DNA of 64,000 bases from assembly GCF_916715725.1 (NCBI RefSeq), contig NZ_CAKAPD010000005.1, positions 88,759-152,758 of the forward strand, read 5' to 3'. Below are positions 16,840 through 26,147 of this stretch, in pieces (position 1 is the first letter of the stretch; each line of letters begins with the position of its first letter). Source of the DNA: an uncultured Rothia sp. (GTDB lineage: Bacteria > Actinomycetota > Actinomycetes > Actinomycetales > Micrococcaceae). Below the pieces are notes generated by a model that saw nothing but the letters and a program-made list of their open reading frames with translations, was not told where the DNA came from and did no database searches. The position numbers and the translations under genes were made by a program.

Positions 16840-18633
16840 ATGAGCGAGAAGAAGCTGAAGAAACGAGCCGAAGAGGCTGAATTGCAAGAAGCTGGGCTGA
16901 AAGAAAACGGGCTGAGAGAAACAGCGGTGGAAGAGCGCGTACCGGGAGAGCATGTGCCAGAAGAGAGCGTGCACGAAGAGCACGCGGCGGAGGATTTTGT
17001 GCAGGAGGAACTTCAGATTCGCCTGCCCGGTCGCACCCTGGATCGGCACGCCCTGGTGCGTGAGAGGGTGGCGCATATTCTATCGCTGGGGCAGGAGCCT
17101 TCGCCGAGCCCGTACAATGCGGCGCGGTTGCCGGGGTTCCTCGCCTCCTGCCTGAACCCGGTGTACCTGGAAGAGATGCGCCCGGAAGAGATGAACCAAC
17201 AGGAACAGCCAGGGGAGAAACTACAGGGCGAGCGTCCCGACCCCGCGGCGGGCACAGCCTCCAGCGGTTCTGAGCCCGCGCCCCTGTTCAACCCCTCCCT
17301 CAGTGCGGAGGAGCTTGAGGCGGCGTGCCGCGAGTACATCCGCTGCTGCACCGCCCAGCTGATGCGCTACGCCGAACCCGCCGATGAGCTCGTGGTTGAA
17401 TCCCTCACTACCCTGGGTGCGCCGCTGACCCTGCACTACCTGCTGACCGGGCACATCCCCGATGAGCACACCTGGGAGCACGGCGAACCGGATACGCAGC
17501 TCAGCGATTTTCTGCACTCGGTGGGCGCACCCGCGGAAGGGGAGTCCGCCCTGTTCTGTAGCGCGAATGGCTACTACATGCCGGGTGGACATCAGATGAG
17601 CCGCGATAAGTTCGGCAAGGCGCTCGCGACCCGCCGCCTGCGCTGGAACCGCCGCATGGAACGCACCCTGAACGCGGAGGCGCACATGGCGGCAACCTGC
17701 GGGGCGTGGCTGGTCACTCCCGCCGATCCGCTGTGGCCGCCGCAGTTGAACGATTTGGGGCCCGCCCGCCCGTACGGGCTGTGGTGCAGGGGCGATTCGC
17801 GGCACCTGCTGGATGTGGCGGCTGCCCCGAGCGTGGCGCTGGTCGGTTCGCGTGACCCGAGCATCTACGGTACGGAGGCGACGACCCACCTTGCCGCCGA
17901 GCTGGCACGCCGCGGGTACACGGTGATTTCTGGTGGTGCGATGGGCATTGATATTGCGGCGCATCGGGCGGCGCTGACCCAGCAGGGTAGCGACCTGCCG
18001 ACCATCGCTTTCATGGCGGGCGGGCTGGATCGGCTGTACCCGGCGCAGAACTCGGATGCGTTGAACATGATTGTTGACCGCGGGCTCATCATGAGCGAGG
18101 TGAGCGTGGGCAACACCCCGACGCGTTGGCGTTTTCTGGAGCGTAACCGCCTGATTGCGGCGTTGGCGCGGCACACCATTGTGGTGGAGGCGCGCTGGCG
18201 TTCCGGTGCCCTGAATACGGCTCGTCACGCGATGGAGATTGGGCGTACCCTCTGGGCGGTTCCGGGGCAGATTAATTCGCCGAACTCGGTGGGCACGAAC
18301 CGTCTGCTACGCGATGGACTAGCGCAAACACTCACCGAGGCCGCCGACATCCTCGAGTACGATGCCGCCGCGGGTTTCGAGCTGGGCACCGAGCACGAGA
18401 GCGAATGGGATCAGGCTGCCTCCTCCAGCGCGCTGGATGAGCTGACCGAACGACAGGGTAGGGTCTGGGATGACTTGAGCCCACGCTCCTACCGCGGCGT
18501 GGACGAGATTGCCGCAGCCCTCGGGTTGAGCGCTCGCGACGTGATGGCTGACCTGTTCCATCTGGGCCGCTGCGGTCTGGCGGAGAGTAGCGGAACGAGC
18601 TGGAGGAAGGTCCGCCCGGCTGTCGCTGCGTAG
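16840..18633 (+). CDS. dprA: DNA processing protein DprA with long N-terminal extension
   Basis: DprA binds incoming ssDNA and loads RecA during transformation. The Rossmann-like core lies around residues 320-520: VALVGSRDPSIYGTE, VISGGAMGIDIAAHRAAL, FMAGGLDRLYPAQN, SEVSVGNTPTRWRFLERNRLIAAL and AVPGQINSPNSVGTNRLLRDGL. A winged-helix-like C-terminus follows (LDELTERQGRVWDDLSPRSYRGVDEIAAALGLS). At 597 residues the protein is far longer than most DprA (about 290-400). The first 55 residues are a Glu-rich, coiled-coil-prone stretch, followed by a helical region. AAAGGAGAAG precedes the ATG. It lies 61 nt after comM and is presumably in the same operon. Confidence 0.93.
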   Translation: MSEKKLKKRAEEAELQEAGLKENGLRETAVEERVPGEHVPEESVHEEHAAEDFVQEELQIRLPGRTLDRHALVRERVAHILSLGQEPSPSPYNAARLPGFLASCLNPVYLEEMRPEEMNQQEQPGEKLQGERPDPAAGTASSGSEPAPLFNPSLSAEELEAACREYIRCCTAQLMRYAEPADELVVESLTTLGAPLTLHYLLTGHIPDEHTWEHGEPDTQLSDFLHSVGAPAEGESALFCSANGYYMPGGHQMSRDKFGKALATRRLRWNRRMERTLNAEAHMAATCGAWLVTPADPLWPPQLNDLGPARPYGLWCRGDSRHLLDVAAAPSVALVGSRDPSIYGTEATTHLAAELARRGYTVISGGAMGIDIAAHRAALTQQGSDLPTIAFMAGGLDRLYPAQNSDALNMIVDRGLIMSEVSVGNTPTRWRFLERNRLIAALARHTIVVEARWRSGALNTARHAMEIGRTLWAVPGQINSPNSVGTNRLLRDGLAQTLTEAADILEYDAAAGFELGTEHESEWDQAASSSALDELTERQGRVWDDLSPRSYRGVDEIAAALGLSARDVMADLFHLGRCGLAESSGTSWRKVRPAVAA

Positions 18634-18719
18634 AAGAGCCCCCGCTGAACGCCCCTGTAGGAGAGCCACCGGCTGAACGCCCGTAGTGAACACCCAGGCA
18701 GTAGCGGGAGGTGCCGGCC

Positions 18720-18753
18720 GGTCATGACGGGACGGCAGGTCATGACGGGGCGG
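18720..18753. repeat. Short tandem duplication between dprA and xerC
   Basis: Two 16-bp copies of GGTCATGACGGG[AG]CGG start at 18720 and 18738. They lie upstream of a TACAAT-like -10 at 18777, the possible xerC promoter. Confidence 0.6.
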
Positions 18754-18872
18754 TGCGTGGAGAGCTCGGAACCTCTCTACAATTGGGGTAGGCTTGCGCG
18801 TACTGGCGCGGAGCCTACCCCTGCCGCCGCATCATCGATAGGCGCATCGAGAACGCACGAAAGGAGGGACGC

Positions 18873-20006
18873 ATGACCGCCGCCCGCCAGCACGAAAACC
18901 GAGCTGAAAACCAGGCAGAAACCCGGAATGAGAAACGGGAGGAATACCGGGACGAGGCTCCCTCCGCGACCCTGCCGGTGACCTACACCCGCAGCCTTGC
19001 CGCGGATCGTCCCGACCCCCAAGCTGAGGGTCCAGATTCTGCCCTGCCCGGCTCAGCCCTACCCGATTCTGCACTGGGTGTTTCCGGCGAGGTGTTCCGC
19101 CCCGTCCTGGACCGTTTTGAGCGTTTTTTGCGCTATGAGAAGCACCGTTCCGAAGAGACGATCCGCTCGTATATCTCCGATTTGGAGGGCTTCTTCGGCT
19201 ATATGGCGCGCCGCGGTGTGCGGCACCTGGACAGCATTGATGCGTCTCTGATTCGTGAGTGGTTGGGGTCGTTGCATCTGCGGCAGGCGGCTCGTTCTAC
19301 GGTGGCGCGCCGCGGTTCGACCCTGCGTACGTTCTTCACCTGGGCTCAGGAGGAGGAGCTGGTGCACGCCAACCCCACGCGCGGTATGCGCACCCCCAAG
19401 CGGGAGAACCACCTGCCGCCGGTGCTCAGCCGTGAGCAGATGAACCAGCTGCTGACTACCCTGCAGGAGCGTCGGGCGCAGGATCCTCGTGATGCGCGCC
19501 TGCTGCGCCTGGAAGCTGTGGTTGAGGTGCTGTACGCCTCGGGCATGCGTATTTCTGAGCTGACCGGCCTGGATTTGCAGAGCGTGGACCGGGCGAATAA
19601 GACGGTGCGCGTGCTGGGTAAGGGCAATAAGGAGCGCGTGGTGCCGCTGGGTACCCCGGCGCTTAAGGCGTTGAATCGTTGGGTGTCCTATGGTCGTCCG
19701 CAGTGGATTCCGGAGGGGTCTCAGGGTGTGACGGCGCTGTTTATTGGCCCTCGGGGTGGGCGTGCGAATGCCCGTCAGATTCGTGAGGACCTGACCCGCC
19801 TGCTGCGCACGGTGGAGAATACTCAGGCGTCGGGTGCGCACGTTTTGCGTCATTCGGCGGCGACTCACCTGGTGGATGGTGGTGCCGATATTCGTTCGGT
19901 GCAGGAGCTGCTGGGACATTCGTCGTTGGCGACCACGCAGATTTACACGCACGTGTCGATGAAGCGTCTGGCGGAGACGTACGCGCGGGCGCATCCGCGA
20001 GCATAG
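18873..20006 (+). CDS. xerC: Tyrosine recombinase XerC
   Basis: XerC with XerD resolves chromosome dimers at dif. The catalytic residues of the tyrosine recombinase family are all visible: Arg in SGMRISELTGLD (about 223), Lys in GKGNKERVVPLG, His-x-x-Arg in HVLRHSAATHL, His in LLGHSSL and the nucleophile Tyr in TQIYTHVSMKR (about 356). The N-terminal SAM-like DNA-binding domain (about 70-160) is intact. An acidic, non-conserved extension of about 68 residues precedes it, making the protein 377 residues instead of about 300. A strong AAAGGAGGGA lies 4 nt before the ATG. The assignment to XerC rather than XerD rests on the position after dprA. Confidence 0.9.
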   Translation: MTAARQHENRAENQAETRNEKREEYRDEAPSATLPVTYTRSLAADRPDPQAEGPDSALPGSALPDSALGVSGEVFRPVLDRFERFLRYEKHRSEETIRSYISDLEGFFGYMARRGVRHLDSIDASLIREWLGSLHLRQAARSTVARRGSTLRTFFTWAQEEELVHANPTRGMRTPKRENHLPPVLSREQMNQLLTTLQERRAQDPRDARLLRLEAVVEVLYASGMRISELTGLDLQSVDRANKTVRVLGKGNKERVVPLGTPALKALNRWVSYGRPQWIPEGSQGVTALFIGPRGGRANARQIREDLTRLLRTVENTQASGAHVLRHSAATHLVDGGADIRSVQELLGHSSLATTQIYTHVSMKRLAETYARAHPRA

Positions 20007-20344
20007 GATGTTCGTGCGCCTAATGTCGTGCATTGGTGCGGGGGAGTGTGCTGGACTGTGCTTTGAATAGAGCTCTGGGTAGCGCTTTGAATAGTGCGCT
20101 GAGCGCCGCCGTCTAATGTCTCTCTATTTGAACCTTGAGTGGCTGAACTGTACGAATGGGGGAAATCGTTCTAAGCTATACACTGTTCAACCACTGTCTC
20201 AGCTCCCAGTGCACCCCGAATTTCTGCACTGCGATGTTTATACAAAGCGGCTGAACAAGGTAGCATAGGTAACAGACTAATCGTGGTCTCCGTCTCTACG
20301 GAGGCGCCGCGTACGAGTACTAAAAACCAGAAAGGTCGCACCGC
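20007..20344. other. Intergenic region upstream of fabD
   Basis: No gene is present. At 20059-20102 there is an imperfect direct repeat of about 20 bp (GCTTTGAATAG core, twice). TATACA-type -10 candidates occur near 20177 and 20252. The fab cluster promoter should lie here; no known FasR site is recognisable by eye. Confidence 0.5.
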
Positions 20345-21244
20345 ATGCGCGCACTCGTTTGCCCCGGACAGGGCTCCCAGAAGAAGGGCTTCCTGAGCCC
20401 CTGGCTCGAGATTGAAGGTGTGCGTGAGCACCTGGAACAACTCTCCGAAGCGGCGGGCATCGATCTGATTCACTACGGCACCGAAGCCGAAGAAGAAACC
20501 ATCAAGGACACCGCAATCGCCCAGCCCCTCATCGTGGCTGCAGGCATCGTCACCGGTCGACTTGCGCTGCGCGAACTCGACGGTGAAGAACTCATCTTCG
20601 CGGGCCACTCCGTCGGCGAAATCACCGCATCAGCACTCGCGGGCGTACTCAGTGACGAAGACGCAATGCGTTTCGTGCGCGTGCGCGCCAACGGCATGGC
20701 GGAGGCGGCGGCCGTTTCCCCGACCGGCATGGCTGCAGTACTCGGCGGCGTTGAAGAAAACGTCCGCGAAGCCATCGACGCAGCAGGCCTCGTCGCAGCA
20801 AACTCCAACGGCGGCGGCCAGATCGTAGCCGCAGGCCCCATCCCCGCCATCGAAGCATTCGCAGCGAACCCGCCCGCACGCGCTCGCGTTATCCCCCTGA
20901 AGGTTGCTGGCGCATTCCACACCGAGGCAATGGCACCCGCCGTGCCCGCCCTGGAAGAGTTCGCCGCATCCCTGCAGGTCTCCGACCCGACCTCCGCACT
21001 GCTGACCAACCGAGACGGTTCCGCCGTGGCATCCGGTGAAGAGTTCGTCAAGACCCTCGTCTCCCAGGTCACCAGCCCCGTCCGCTGGGATCTGTGCATG
21101 GCAACCCTGCTTGAGCGTGAGGTCGCCGGCATTATCGAGGTTGCCCCCGCAGGCACCCTGGTCGGCCTGGCAAAGCGTGCGATGCGCGGCGTGCCCGGCA
21201 CCTCCATCAACACTCCCGAGGACCTCGCCTCGCTGAAGGGCTAA
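20345..21244 (+). CDS. fabD: Malonyl-CoA:acyl-carrier-protein transacylase
   Basis: FabD transfers malonyl from CoA to ACP in type II fatty-acid synthesis. The family starts CPGQGSQKKGF; the nucleophile Ser lies in FAGHSVGEITA (about residue 88), the active-site His in VAGAFHTEAM, and Arg in MRFVRVRANGMAEA. The length of 299 residues is normal. AAAGG precedes the ATG by about 9 nt. It heads the fabD-fabH-acpP-fabF run. Codon use is strongly biased (GC-rich third positions), indicating high expression. Confidence 0.95.
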   Translation: MRALVCPGQGSQKKGFLSPWLEIEGVREHLEQLSEAAGIDLIHYGTEAEEETIKDTAIAQPLIVAAGIVTGRLALRELDGEELIFAGHSVGEITASALAGVLSDEDAMRFVRVRANGMAEAAAVSPTGMAAVLGGVEENVREAIDAAGLVAANSNGGGQIVAAGPIPAIEAFAANPPARARVIPLKVAGAFHTEAMAPAVPALEEFAASLQVSDPTSALLTNRDGSAVASGEEFVKTLVSQVTSPVRWDLCMATLLEREVAGIIEVAPAGTLVGLAKRAMRGVPGTSINTPEDLASLKG

Positions 21245-21360
21245 ACGCCGGGGGAGAGCACCCCGCCCTCCCCGCACTAGGAACCCTTCACACTAGACAT
21301 GCACTTTAGACCTGCGAGACACACAGTGTCTTGCGAGCATCAGCACTAAGGATTGAATAC

Positions 21361-22386
21361 GTGACTACCCTCAAGCAGTACGAAATCAACCGCTACTCCC
21401 GCATCCTCGGTTACGGCGCAGCCCGCGGTGAGGTCATCGTCCCCAACGACGACATCGTTGAGGCAATCGACTCCTCCGACGAGTGGATCAAGCAGCGCAC
21501 CGGCATCGCAACCCGCCACCGCGCCAGCGAAAACCAGTCGGTAACCGACCTCGCCATCGGCGCCGCCAAGGACGCCCTCGAAGCATCCGGTGTAGCCGGT
21601 GAGGACATTGAGGCGGTCATCATCTCGACCATCTCGCACCCCTACGCAACCCCCTCCCTGGCAACCCTGGTCGCCGACGCAATCGGCTCCAAGTGCCCCG
21701 CATACGACATCTCCGCAGCGTGTGCAGGTTTCTGCTACGGCATCGCCCAGGCGGACGCCCTCGTCCGCGCCGGCACCGCAAAACACGTGCTGGTCATCGG
21801 CGTTGAGAAGCTCTCCGACTTCATCGACAACACCGAACGCACCATCTCCTTCCTGCTCGGCGACGGCGCAGGCGCAGCAGTCGTAGGCGTCTCCGACGAA
21901 CCCGGCATCGCCCCGACCGTATGGGGCTCGGACGGATCCCGCTGGGGCACCGTCGGCATGACCCACTCCCTGCTGGACATCCGCAACCGCGACTTCGTCG
22001 CAAACCCCGTCGAAGAAGGCGAAAAGATCTGGCCCACCCTGCGTCAGGACGGCCCCTCCGTCTTCCGCTGGGCAGTATGGGAAATGGCGAAGGTCGCCAA
22101 GCAGGCACTCGAAACCGCCGGCATCACCCCCGACGAGCTCGGCGCGCTCATCCCGCACCAGGCAAACGCCCGCATCATTGACCAGATGGTCAAGACCCTC
22201 AAGCTTCCCGACACGGTGGCAGTGGCACGCGACATCGTCGATGCCGGTAACACCTCCGCCGCATCGGTCCCCCTCGCCGCACACCGCCTGCTCAAGGAGA
22301 ACCCGGAACTCTCCGGCAAGTTCGCCCTGCAGATCGGTTTCGGTGCCGGCCTGGCATTCGCAGCTCAGGTAGTCGTCCTTCCCTAA
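21361..22386 (+). CDS. fabH: Beta-ketoacyl-ACP synthase III
   Basis: FabH starts fatty-acid synthesis by condensing an acyl-CoA with malonyl-ACP; in actinobacteria it prefers branched-chain primers. The Cys-His-Asn triad is visible: Cys in SAACAGFCYG (about 121), His in PHQANARIIDQM, and Asn in DAGNTSAASVPLA. The GTG at 21361 is chosen because AAGGA lies 8 nt upstream; an in-frame codon 30 nt earlier has no ribosome binding site. The product is 341 residues. It lies 116 nt after fabD. Confidence 0.95.
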   Translation: MTTLKQYEINRYSRILGYGAARGEVIVPNDDIVEAIDSSDEWIKQRTGIATRHRASENQSVTDLAIGAAKDALEASGVAGEDIEAVIISTISHPYATPSLATLVADAIGSKCPAYDISAACAGFCYGIAQADALVRAGTAKHVLVIGVEKLSDFIDNTERTISFLLGDGAGAAVVGVSDEPGIAPTVWGSDGSRWGTVGMTHSLLDIRNRDFVANPVEEGEKIWPTLRQDGPSVFRWAVWEMAKVAKQALETAGITPDELGALIPHQANARIIDQMVKTLKLPDTVAVARDIVDAGNTSAASVPLAAHRLLKENPELSGKFALQIGFGAGLAFAAQVVVLP

Positions 22387-22590
22387 GGAAAACCACCGGA
22401 GCCCGATGCTCCCCGCCCCTCACGACCGGCACAGCGTCGGTGCGCGAGAAAGAAAATAAAGCGGGAAAGCATCCCCACAAACTCCGAGTTGACGCATGCG
22501 TACACCACGCAGACACGATAAACTCGGTAATGCACGCGTACCCCCACCCGGCGGGTGCGATGACCATCGAAAAAACAAAGGAGCCCCTGA

Positions 22591-22833
22591 ATGGCTAACA
22601 AGGAAGAGATCCTCGCAGGTCTGGCAGAGATCGTTAACGAAGAGACCGGCGTTGAGGTTGAGGACGTTCAGCTGGACAAGTCCTTCACCGAGGACCTGGA
22701 CATCGACTCCATCTCGATGATGACCATCGTCGTGAACGCTGAGGAGAAGTTCGAGGTGACCATCCCGGACGAAGAGGTCAAGAACCTCAAGACCGTTGGC
22801 GACGCAGTCGAGTTCATCGCGAACGCTGCCTAA
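22591..22833 (+). CDS. acpP: Acyl carrier protein
   Basis: This 80-residue acidic carrier protein holds growing acyl chains on a phosphopantetheine arm attached to Ser in DLDIDSISMM; the usual DSL is DSI here, a common actinobacterial variant. AAAGGAG lies 9 nt before the ATG. It sits between fabH and fabF. The 204-nt gap before it contains a CCCACCCGGCGGGTG hairpin near 22544 and could carry its own promoter. Confidence 0.95.
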   Translation: MANKEEILAGLAEIVNEETGVEVEDVQLDKSFTEDLDIDSISMMTIVVNAEEKFEVTIPDEEVKNLKTVGDAVEFIANAA

Positions 22834-23052
22834 GCTATAACCAATAACGAGGCGGCGCGGGCTCTCACCGGCCCGCGCCGCATCGCTATTCACTCGGCTT
22901 TCAATCCAACACACCCCCGGGAACACGCAGGGTGCGATGACTGCACTCTCCACGGCGTGAAAACGCCCACTGTAAACCCCGGGCCCAACAGGTTTTTATC
23001 CACACACCACCGGATAAACCACCAAATCGACCACCGAAGAGAAAGTGCCACA

Positions 23053-24324
23053 ATGTCTCGAAAAGTGCTGGTGACCGGCCTCGGCGCGACCACCCCCATT
23101 GGCGGCGACGTCCCCACCACCTGGGAAAACGCAACCAAGGGCGTATCTGGTGTATCCACCCTCGACCACCCCTGGGTCAAGGAATACGACCTGCCCGTAT
23201 ACATTGCAGGCCAGCTCGCCGTGCCCGCCCTCGAATCCGGCCGCCTCACCAAGGTAGAAGCAAAGCGCCTGGATCCCTCGGGCCAGCTCGCCCTCATCGC
23301 CGCACGCGAAGCATGGGAAGACGCAGGATTCTCCGGCCCCGACGCCGACTCCGCAGAAGAAGTCGACCCCGAACGCACTGGCGTAGCCTTCGGTACCGGT
23401 ATCGGTGGCGTGTGGACCCTCCTCGACGCATGGGACACCCTCCGCGAAAAGGGCCCCCGCCGCGTCCTCCCCATGACCGTTCCCATGCTCATGCCCAACG
23501 GCAACGCAGCAGCCGTCTCCATGAACCTCAAGGCACGCGCCGCAGCACAGACCGTCGTCTCCGCATGCGCATCCTCCACCGAAGCCATGCAGCTCGGCGC
23601 TGAAATGATCCGCAGCGGCAAGGCAGACGTCGTCATCGTCGGCGGCGCCGAAGCAGCAATCCACCCGCTTCCCATGGCAGCATTCGCCAAGATGCAGGCA
23701 CTCTCCTCCCGCAACGACGAACCCGAAAAGGCATCCCGCCCCTACGACGTCGACCGCGACGGCTTCGTCATGGGTGAAGGTGCAGCAGCACTCATCCTCG
23801 AATCCGAAGAGCACGCCAAGGCACGCGGCGCACGCGTCTACGCGGAACTGGCAGGCACCGGCGTATCCGCCGACTCCTACCACATCACCGCACCGGACCC
23901 CGCAGCACTCGGCGCAACCCGCGCACTGCGCGAAGCCCTCGAAGACGGCAACATCGACCCGAAGACCGTCGTGCACATCAACGCGCACGCCACCAGCACC
24001 CCCGCCGGTGACCTGCCCGAAGCAACCGCAATGCACGAAACCTTCGGTGAGCACACCAAGAACATTGCCGTCTCCGCAACCAAATCCATGACCGGCCACC
24101 TGCTCGGCGGCGCGGGCGCACTCGAAGCCGTACTCACCGTACTGGCACTGCACCACCGCACCGCACCCTGCACCATCAACCTGGACAACAAGGACCCCCA
24201 GATTGACCTGGACGTGGTGACCGAGGCACGCGAGCTGCCCGCCGGTGAGATTGTGGCACTGTCGAACTCCTTCGGTTTCGGCGGCCACAACGCGGTTGTA
24301 GCATTCCGCTCCGTAGAGGATTAA
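23053..24324 (+). CDS. fabF: Beta-ketoacyl-ACP synthase II
   Basis: FabF performs elongating condensations in fatty-acid synthesis. Cys lies in VVSACASSTEAM (about 172), the two His in HINAHATSTPAGD and TKSMTGHLLGGAGA, and the C-terminus SNSFGFGGHNAVVAF is typical. The ATG at 23053 begins at the conserved SRKVLVTGLGATTPIGG; an upstream in-frame extension of 32 codons has no homology. The product is 423 residues. A perfect TTATCCACA occurs at 22996-23004 in the upstream gap, without the other blocks of the ssb/yraN element. Confidence 0.95.
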   Translation: MSRKVLVTGLGATTPIGGDVPTTWENATKGVSGVSTLDHPWVKEYDLPVYIAGQLAVPALESGRLTKVEAKRLDPSGQLALIAAREAWEDAGFSGPDADSAEEVDPERTGVAFGTGIGGVWTLLDAWDTLREKGPRRVLPMTVPMLMPNGNAAAVSMNLKARAAAQTVVSACASSTEAMQLGAEMIRSGKADVVIVGGAEAAIHPLPMAAFAKMQALSSRNDEPEKASRPYDVDRDGFVMGEGAAALILESEEHAKARGARVYAELAGTGVSADSYHITAPDPAALGATRALREALEDGNIDPKTVVHINAHATSTPAGDLPEATAMHETFGEHTKNIAVSATKSMTGHLLGGAGALEAVLTVLALHHRTAPCTINLDNKDPQIDLDVVTEARELPAGEIVALSNSFGFGGHNAVVAFRSVED

Positions 24325-24353
24325 TCCTTCAGGGCTTCTAGCCTTATATAGAT

Positions 24354-24402
24354 ATAACGCTCCCTCAATCTACTGTTTGTAGATGGGGGAGCGTTATGTT
24401 TT
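24354..24402 (+). terminator. Intrinsic terminator of the fab cluster
   Basis: ATAACGCTCCC (24354-24364) pairs with GGGAGCGTTAT (24387-24397), with an inner ATCTAC/GTAGAT stem, followed by GTTTT. Confidence 0.85.
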
Positions 24403-24426
24403 GGATGCGTTTGTGGGGGAGGCTGT

Positions 24427-24663
24427 ACCGGACAACGCTCGCGGGGGAGTGAGGCTTCCGTGGGTTAGTTGTTTGGAGAGGTTGTACCGGACGCTGCTCG
24501 CGGGGGAGTGCCCCCTCTTCAGCGCCTGGGGGGCGCTTCGAGGACGGAGCCCCCGCTTCGCGTGTCCGGTACGCCCTCTAGGTCACCTACCCCTCGGGTT
24601 GGTTGAGATGAGGGTTGGTAGGTGGGTACCTTCTCGGGGCAGTTTGCCTCAGTCTGGGGTTCC
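24427..24663 (+). repeat. Dispersed 235-bp intergenic repeat, copy 1
   Basis: This 237-bp stretch is closely similar to 33754-33986, by eye over 80% identical across the whole length. Each copy holds two direct units containing CCGGACAACGCTCGCGGGGG-like sequence and one inverted unit (CCCCCGC...GTCCGGTA), so much of it can fold on itself. No protein is encoded. Confidence 0.85.
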
Positions 24664-24678
24664 CCTGTTTTAGACGTT

Positions 24679-24723
24679 AAAAACGGGTGGCGTATTCGCT
24701 CCGGCACTGCGAATACGCCACCC
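24679..24723 (-). terminator. Leftward intrinsic terminator without an assigned gene
   Basis: A perfect 15-bp stem (GGGTGGCGTATTCGC at 24685-24699 with 24709-24723) is followed on the minus strand by GTTTTTAA. No recognised leftward gene lies upstream of it. Confidence 0.7.
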
Positions 24724-25537
24724 AAACACACCACACTCCACAAGACAATGCAGAGCGCGCGGGATCAACCATCCCGCAAGGTTCCCGCAACCTCCATCGC
24801 GCACCACGGTAGGCGACGACAGAAGAACGGGAGCTTATGACCGTTCGACACACACAACACCCCACACAAGGGTGCACACCGTGCGATCATCCGGAAGTTT
24901 ATTCGGAAGAGCTCCCACGCCGGTTCCGTCGAGAAAATAATTCGGTGTGGTTGCCTCCCGATGGTGAAGCACATCAACATCGTGTGCCGCAATACTGCGC
25001 AATCCAGTACGCGCAGATGTTGCGTGAAAACCATACTCGGGAATGCAGTCCGCGGGCCAGTTTTCCAGCTTCAAATGGCAGAAGCTTAAGGGTTTGATGT
25101 GAGTGCTCGGATGGTCCGAATCAAGTAGCTCTCAACGGAACCGGTTTATCGGTGATGGGAGCTCCTGTAGATAAGAATAACCTTAAATCACCCCTGGAGT
25201 AAACCTTAAACCAATAATTTAACCTTATTGTTATAATTCCTTGTCATAAAGGTATTGACGGGTGTTCAGTGTGCCCTGAGTAGCCCCCTGGAGGCCTCAG
25301 TAACTCTTTGGTCTGTTTGGTGCTCTCCACCGTTATAAAACCGTGATAAATCGCTCCCGAAAAATGAAGAATCAGGTTCCGAAGCGGCCCAGTGAGTGGT
25401 TGCAGAGAGGAGTTGCGTAGTGGGGATTGAAGACGCGCTCAGAACGCAGTCACAAAACGTCATCTTGTCACGGAAGTTATCCCAGAGAAAACAAATTAAA
25501 CCCCCGGCGTGCGCTGTGGCATAATCAATATCGACAT
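24724..25537. other. Gene-poor region before the FMN riboswitch
   Basis: Short frames exist on both strands (for example 24837-25097 rightward, 86 codons, and 24835-25074 leftward, 79 codons, TTG start), but none has recognisable homology or typical codon use. At 25170-25250 the sequence is AT-rich with three copies of AACCTTA (25179, 25202, 25221), a likely promoter or operator region. A small hairpin lies at 24759-24777. A CATAAT -10 box at 25520-25525 probably drives the rib leader. Confidence 0.5.
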
Positions 25538-25731
25538 CGTGCTCCGGGGTCGGTGAAATTCCGAACCGGCGGTCACAGCCCGCGAACCACTCTCGCAGGC
25601 AGGCAAAAAATCGTACGAATCTTCGCATCCGCGCAGGATGCCAAGACTCCGCTAGAGAAGCCCGCCCGCAAGAGAGGCCGAACCGGTGAAAATCCGGTGC
25701 CGACAGTACAGTCTGGATGGAAGGTAGCACG
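25538..25731 (+). promoter_or_regulatory. FMN riboswitch (RFN element)
   Basis: The conserved FMN-binding aptamer is readily seen: CGTGCT/AGCACG close P1, with TCCGGGGTCGGTGAAATTCC, GAACCGGCGGT, AGCCCGCGA, then ACCGGTGAAAATCCGGT, GCCGACAGT, and CTGGATGGAAG in order. It senses FMN and lowers expression of the downstream riboflavin transport and synthesis genes. The expression platform is not obvious in the 416-nt leader that follows. Confidence 0.95.
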
Positions 25732-26147
25732 AGCAGAAAAAAGGCAGGAGTACACTCCGCTGAGCCTCCCGAAAACCCGGGGAAGCTCGCAAGGTGCACC
25801 GACGCAGTTACTTCAGAGAGTTGCTGCTTCAGAAAACTGTTGCTTAGAGAACGGTTTCTTGAGAGAGCATCAGCTTTCGATGCAGTAGGGGAGAGGCGCC
25901 CCACGAGGTGCCGGTACGTTATTCCCCTCAGTCGCAGTCGGCTGATTTCAGTTGCGGTTTTCAACTGTGGTTTTCAGCTGCGATTTTCAGCTGCGGTTGA
26001 CTGGTTCGCCACTCCCGCCTCACCACGGATACCGGGCACCCCTAAGGTGCCCACGGTAGCCGCCCTTTCTGTTCCTCTCCCCGGAGCCGCCGCAGATGCG
26101 CACCCCGCGCATCCGAAACACGGTCCAACTCAGAGAGGAAAGAAACA
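25732..26147 (+). other. Long rib leader after the aptamer
   Basis: This region contains no gene. It holds a 13-bp tandem repeat (25944-25998) and a GGGCACC/GGTGCCC hairpin (26034-26052). It must contain the riboswitch output, but I see no classical terminator with a T-run. Confidence 0.5.
25944..25998. repeat. 13-bp tandem repeat in the rib leader
   Basis: About four copies of [CT]GGTTTTCAGCTG-like units start at 25955, 25968 and 25981, with partial copies on both sides. Confidence 0.75.

Noticed and set aside
18873..20006. Phage or integron integrase
   Set aside because: Position after dprA and full-length XerC similarity indicate the housekeeping recombinase; no att site or phage genes nearby.
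24835..25097. Short frames on both strands in the gap before the rib leader
   Set aside because: No homology, atypical third-base composition, TTG start on the leftward frame; kept only as a question in the findings.
25266..25964. 232-codon leftward frame antisense to the FMN riboswitch
   Set aside because: It covers a conserved RNA and non-coding leader and shows no protein-like conservation.
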